A DNA stretch of 8,702 nt, taken from contig JAFGPH010000403.1 in NCBI GenBank assembly GCA_016926135.1, forward strand, positions 1 through 8,702, in the 5' to 3' direction. A program made the translations under genes and the position numbers. This stretch comes from Deltaproteobacteria bacterium. Lineage in GTDB: Bacteria; Desulfobacterota; DSM-4660; Desulfatiglandales; HGW-15. This document shows, in pieces, positions 5,819-8,702 of the stretch. The notes beneath the pieces are model-generated. The model saw only the letters and a list, made by a program, of their open reading frames with translations, was not told the origin of the DNA and ran no database searches. Position 1 is the stretch's first letter. Each line of letters starts with the position of its first letter.

Positions 5819-7198
5819 ATGGAACCAAGAATAAGGGATACCCTCATGGGGATCGTGGGCCAGGAGAACTACACGGAGAACATGATCGATCTGGTCTCCT
5901 ACTCGTATGATGCTTCGGAGCATTTTCACAGGCCATCCTGCGGGGTCTGGGCCAGCACGACCGAAGAGGTGTCGGAGGTTCTGAAACTGGCCAACCGGGA
6001 ACGCATTGCGGTCGTCCCCAGGGGTGCGGGAACAGGTCTGTCCGGCATGGCCATCCCCGAGAAGGGGGGCATCGTGCTGGACCTCAGCCACATGAACAAG
6101 ATCCTCAGGATCAGCATCGAGGACCGGCTGGCGGTGGTTCAGCCCGGGGTCGTTTATGCGACACTGGAGAACGCCCTGCTTCCTCACGGTTTCTTTTTTC
6201 CGCCGGATCCCGCGAGCGGTAAGGTCTGCACCCTTGGAGGGAATGTGGCCACCAATGCCGGGGGCGTGAAAGGGGCTAAGTACGGCACGACCCGGGACTA
6301 TGTGCTGGGGCTCCAGGTGGTGCTGCCCGACGGCCGTATCATGCGGACCGGGTCAAAGACCATGAAGAGTGTGTCCGGGTACGACCTGACCCGGCTGTTT
6401 GTTGGCAGTGAAGGAACCCTGGGGGTGGTGACGGAGATCACCTTCAAGATCAATCCGAAGCCGACGGCGACCAGCACGGCCCTGGCCACCTTTGACAATC
6501 TGGAGGATGCAGGTCGGGCGGTGAGTGAGATCATGCACAGCGGGATTCTTCCGAGCGTGCTCGAGATCCTGGGCAGGGAAACCCTTCAGGCCATCAATCA
6601 GAACACCGATTTGCGCCTTCCGGAGGCGGACGCCATGCTGCTGGCCGAGACGGACGGTTACACCCGCGAGGAAACCGACTACCAGTTGCAGAGGATCCTC
6701 ACGGTGTTTGAGAAGAACCATGCCCGGGAGATGAGGAAGGCCAAGAACAATGAAGAGGCCACTGAACTCTGGACGGCGCGCAAGTCCGCTTACGCGGTGC
6801 TGGCCCGCATCAAGACCCACTTCGTGCTGGAGGATGTGACGGTTCCCATGTCCAAAATCGCGGACATGCTGAAGGGGGTCAACGCCATAGCCCGGAAGTA
6901 TGACCTTCAGATCGCCACCTATGGCCATGCCGGGGACGGGAACCTGCACCCCCAGATCCTCTACGACGGCTATGATCCCGATCAGGTGAGGCGAATGGAG
7001 GAGGCGAGCGGGGATCTGTTCAGGCTGGCTATCGGCCTGGACGGGACCCTCACCGGGGAACACGGCATCGGGCTTTCCAAGGCGTCCTACATGACCCTGG
7101 AACATGATCCCGCGGCCATGGCGGTGATGAGGTCGTTGAAGAGGACCTTCGACCCCAACAACATTCTGAATCCGGGAAAGATGGCGCTGGACCAATGA
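5819..7198 (+). CDS. glcD: FAD-linked 2-hydroxyacid dehydrogenase (GlcD/D-lactate dehydrogenase family)
   Basis: The 459-residue product (from ATG 5819) is a full-length VAO/PCMH-fold flavoprotein. FAD-binding signatures are PRGAGTGLSG (67-76), PPDPASGKVCTLGGNVATNA (128-147) and GSEGTLGVVTEITF (196-209). The C-terminal FAD-oxidase domain has HAGDGNLHP (370-378), GEHGIG (413-418) and DPNNILNPGK (445-454). His370, His377, Glu414 and His415 correspond to the metal and catalytic residues known in D-2-hydroxyglutarate and D-lactate dehydrogenases of this family. It should oxidise a 2-hydroxyacid to the 2-oxoacid and give electrons to an iron-sulfur partner; the gene downstream encodes a fitting one. 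Lactate, glycolate and 2-hydroxyglutarate are all possible substrates. No signal peptide or membrane segment is seen, so it is cytoplasmic or peripheral. The stop codon falls inside a heptad repeat. Confidence 0.92.
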   Translation: MEPRIRDTLMGIVGQENYTENMIDLVSYSYDASEHFHRPSCGVWASTTEEVSEVLKLANRERIAVVPRGAGTGLSGMAIPEKGGIVLDLSHMNKILRISIEDRLAVVQPGVVYATLENALLPHGFFFPPDPASGKVCTLGGNVATNAGGVKGAKYGTTRDYVLGLQVVLPDGRIMRTGSKTMKSVSGYDLTRLFVGSEGTLGVVTEITFKINPKPTATSTALATFDNLEDAGRAVSEIMHSGILPSVLEILGRETLQAINQNTDLRLPEADAMLLAETDGYTREETDYQLQRILTVFEKNHAREMRKAKNNEEATELWTARKSAYAVLARIKTHFVLEDVTVPMSKIADMLKGVNAIARKYDLQIATYGHAGDGNLHPQILYDGYDPDQVRRMEEASGDLFRLAIGLDGTLTGEHGIGLSKASYMTLEHDPAAMAVMRSLKRTFDPNNILNPGKMALDQ

Positions 7199-7239
7199 AC
7201 AAGGGCAACTGAGAAATGATAAATGCTCAATGATCAATG
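7191..7239 (+). repeat. Degenerate heptanucleotide tandem repeat (NNNAATG family) overlapping the glcD stop
   Basis: Seven 7-nt units in unbroken register, all ending in G and five in ATG: ACCAATG at 7191-7197 (with the next A giving the TGA stop of glcD), then AACAAGG, GCAACTG, AGAAATG, ATAAATG, CTCAATG and ATCAATG. The first two or three units are more doubtful than the last four. The array almost fills the 57-bp gap and is the same family as 5740-5795. Confidence 0.65.
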
Positions 7240-7255
7240 AACCCGGGGTAAACAC

Positions 7256-8365
7256 ATGGAAGCCAAGTACGACTTTGAAAGGAAATACCGTGAACAGATC
7301 CTGCAGTGCTCCAGATGCGGGTTCTGCCAGGCCGTCTGCCCCATCTACGGGGTGACCCTTCGTCCCTCCTACAATGCAAGGGGGAAGATGCTGATCCTCA
7401 AGGAGGTGATGGATGGAAAAATCCCCCTCAACGATGAACTGATCGAAACTCTTTTTCAGTGTACCACCTGCGCGAGTTGCGAGAAAAATTGCCCGTCCGG
7501 GGTGAGCGTCCCGGAGATCATCAAGCAGGTGAGAAAGGACATGGTCAACATCGGCTCCTGTCATCCCGCCTTCAAGGGGATGAACGAGGTTTTGCAGAAG
7601 CACACCAACATCTATGCGGAGGAGGAGCCTGCGGACTTCGAGAGAGAAAGAAACAGGAAGGCCGAGTACGTCTATTTCATCGGCTGTGTGGGGTCCTACA
7701 GGGAGGACGAGCCCACCCTGGCCACCCTGGACCTCCTGGACCGACTGCAGGTGGACTATACCCTGATCGACGAGGTCTGCTGCAGCGGGGTCCTGGAGGA
7801 CGTGGGATTCAGGATCAACGAAGATCTGGCCAGGAAGAACATGGACCTCATCCTGGCAACGGGCGCAAAGACCGTCATTACGGGCTGTCCGTACTGCTAC
7901 CGCACGTTCAACAACAAGCCCCAGTACGGCGAGCTCAAGGAAAGGCAGATCCGTGTGGTCCACATCACCCAGTTCCTGAAGGACTTTGATGTCGGGGTGA
8001 AGACCGATAAGAGGGTGACCTACCATGACCCGTGCGACCTTGGCAGGCACTGCGGGATCTATGAAGAACCCCGGGAGATGATCCGGAAGATCGCGCCGAA
8101 CTTCGTGGAGATGCCCCACAACAGGGTCGATGCACTCTGCTGCGGCGCAGGGGGGGGCGTGAGGGGGGCCTATCCCAAGAACTCGCTGGCCATGGCCCGC
8201 CGCAGGCTGGAGGAGGCGGAGGCGATAGGCGCCGAGGTGGTGCTCACGGAATGCAATTCCTGCGTCCACAATCTCTCGAACGCGAAGCTGCGCAAGCAGA
8301 AATTCAAGATCTACAACACCACCCAGTTCATCAACGAGCTGATGGAGGAGGGGAGTAAGAAGTAG
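7256..8365 (+). CDS. GlcF/HdrD-like iron-sulfur protein with two 4Fe-4S motifs and two CCG domains
   Basis: The 369-residue product has two CX2CX2CX3CP ferredoxin motifs (cysteines 18/21/24/28 and 69/72/75/79). Two CCG (DUF224-type) cysteine-rich domains follow: C144, CC175-176, CPYC 211-214; and C260, CC295-296, C333/C336. The second includes CCGAGGG (295-301). This is the architecture of GlcF, GlpC, LutA/HdrB-related and HdrD proteins, which pass electrons between flavoproteins and membrane or cytochrome partners; CCG domains can bind noncubane 4Fe-4S clusters. There is no membrane segment, so it is probably cytoplasmic at the membrane face. It starts 57 bp after glcD, with GGGG at 7245-7248 before ATG 7256, and is the likely electron acceptor of that enzyme. 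The last three codons and the stop lie inside a heptad repeat (SKK tail). Confidence 0.9.
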   Translation: MEAKYDFERKYREQILQCSRCGFCQAVCPIYGVTLRPSYNARGKMLILKEVMDGKIPLNDELIETLFQCTTCASCEKNCPSGVSVPEIIKQVRKDMVNIGSCHPAFKGMNEVLQKHTNIYAEEEPADFERERNRKAEYVYFIGCVGSYREDEPTLATLDLLDRLQVDYTLIDEVCCSGVLEDVGFRINEDLARKNMDLILATGAKTVITGCPYCYRTFNNKPQYGELKERQIRVVHITQFLKDFDVGVKTDKRVTYHDPCDLGRHCGIYEEPREMIRKIAPNFVEMPHNRVDALCCGAGGGVRGAYPKNSLAMARRRLEEAEAIGAEVVLTECNSCVHNLSNAKLRKQKFKIYNTTQFINELMEEGSKK

Positions 8366-8493
8366 GGAGTAAGGAGTAGGCAGGAGGGAGTCCCGCCAAG
8401 GCGGGATCTCCGCTTCGCTACGATAGGAAGCAGGCAGTAGGAATGAACCAGAGTTCTTCTGCTTACTCCATAGTGCTTACTGCCTACTCCCGC
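8352..8493 (+). repeat. Composite heptad repeat (GGAGTAG/GCAGTAG) with an inverted copy and a central hairpin
   Basis: Forward 7-nt units run 8352-8393 (GGAGTAA, GAAGTAG, GGAGTAA, GGAGTAG, GCAGGAG, GGAGTCC). They resume at 8427-8447 (GAAGCAG, GCAGTAG, GAATGAA). The complementary orientation runs 8459-8493 (CTGCTTA, CTCCATA, GTGCTTA, CTGCCTA, CTCCCGC). GGAGTAGGCAG at 8373-8383 is an exact reverse complement of 8480-8490, so the region can form a long imperfect stem. The array begins inside the upstream CDS and contains its TAG stop. The unit between the two forward blocks holds an unrelated small hairpin. Confidence 0.7.
8391..8406 (+). repeat. Small GC hairpin interrupting the heptad repeat
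   Basis: TCCCGCC (8391-8397) and GGCGGGA (8400-8406) are exact reverse complements separated by AA, so realistically a 6-bp stem with a 4-nt loop. It is followed by ATCTCCGCTTCGCTACG and no T-run. It splits two blocks of the same heptad family, which suggests a later insertion or a fixed component of a composite repeat element. Confidence 0.5.
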
Positions 8494-8512
8494 AAGGGAT
8501 CGGGAAAAAGGA

Positions 8513-8702
8513 ATGGGGAACCAGGATTACAGCGTGGGGCAGCTGCTGGAGACGGGGGCCTGCACCGGGTGCAGGCAGTGCGTGGATGTGTGTCCTGCGG
8601 TCACAGCCTCCGGCCGGGGCGAACTCTCGGCCCTGTATCGTATGAGGGGCCTGAAGGAGATCGTGAAGGGCAGGACGGGTTTTTTTCGTACGTTGTTCAA
8701 CC
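8513..8702 (+). CDS. 4Fe-4S protein, HdrC/HdrD-like, N-terminal part (3' truncated)
   Basis: The frame opens at ATG 8513 and runs off the window, giving 63 residues. A single CX2CX2CX3CP 4Fe-4S motif is visible (cysteines 17, 20, 23, 27) followed by a segment SALYRMRGLKEIVKGR like that seen after the first cluster in heterodisulfide-reductase-type iron-sulfur subunits (HdrC, HdrD, DsrK). The frame is closed upstream by TAG at 8471. CGGGA at 8501-8505 is 7 nt before the ATG and is only a fair ribosome site. As the next gene in the redox operon it may encode the cytoplasmic partner of the NarI-like membrane protein. Whether CCG domains follow cannot be seen. Confidence 0.75.
   Translation, partial: MGNQDYSVGQLLETGACTGCRQCVDVCPAVTASGRGELSALYRMRGLKEIVKGRTGFFRTLFN

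Noticed and set aside
6353..8269. Very long minus-strand ORF (638 codons) opposite glcD and the Fe-S protein gene
   Set aside because: It spans two well-recognised + strand genes and the gap between them. Its translation is His/Gly/Pro/Arg-rich and low in complexity, with no family signature, as expected for an antisense frame of GC-rich codons.

Overview
The window is GC-rich, tightly packed and transcribed entirely on the + strand. It looks like a chromosomal segment of an anaerobic respiratory bacterium. A Desulfobacterota (former Deltaproteobacteria) relative is the best guess, because TRAP transporters, an orphan Liv-type binding protein, a periplasmic multiheme cytochrome c, a NarI-type membrane cytochrome b and CCG-domain (HdrD/GlcF-like) iron-sulfur proteins occur together. 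This assignment is inference from gene content; there is no rRNA or marker gene here.

Layout. (1) 1-2201: the 3' end of a TRAP solute-binding protein gene (dctP), a strong GC-rich hairpin, then dctQ and dctM joined by an ATGA overlap. (2) 2303-3550: a secreted LivK-like (Peripla_BP_6) binding protein with no ABC permease or ATPase beside it. (3) 3551-3842: a 292-bp gene-free gap with two closely spaced GC-rich palindromes and a weak terminator-like structure. (4) 3843-5657: an 11-heme c-type cytochrome fused to a five-helix NarI-like cytochrome b. (5) 5819-7198: a GlcD-family FAD-linked 2-hydroxyacid dehydrogenase. (6) 7256-8365: a GlcF/HdrD-like protein with two 4Fe-4S motifs and two CCG domains. 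(7) 8513-8702: the start of another 4Fe-4S protein, cut by the window edge.

How the genes may work together. The TRAP system would import an organic acid. The FAD enzyme would oxidise a 2-hydroxyacid such as lactate, glycolate or 2-hydroxyglutarate, and pass electrons through the CCG/4Fe-4S proteins. The membrane cytochrome b would connect these to quinone and to the periplasmic hemes fused to it. The parts are visible in the sequence; the substrate and the direction of electron flow are inference.

The most unusual non-coding feature is a set of degenerate 7-nucleotide-period repeats in every gap of the redox operon (5658-5720, 5740-5795, 7191-7239, 8352-8493). The heptamer family differs from gap to gap. 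The repeats abut or include the stop codons of the upstream genes, and in the last gap they appear in both orientations so that the region can fold back on itself. Two of the gaps share a 32-nt block with 28 identities just upstream of the next start codon.
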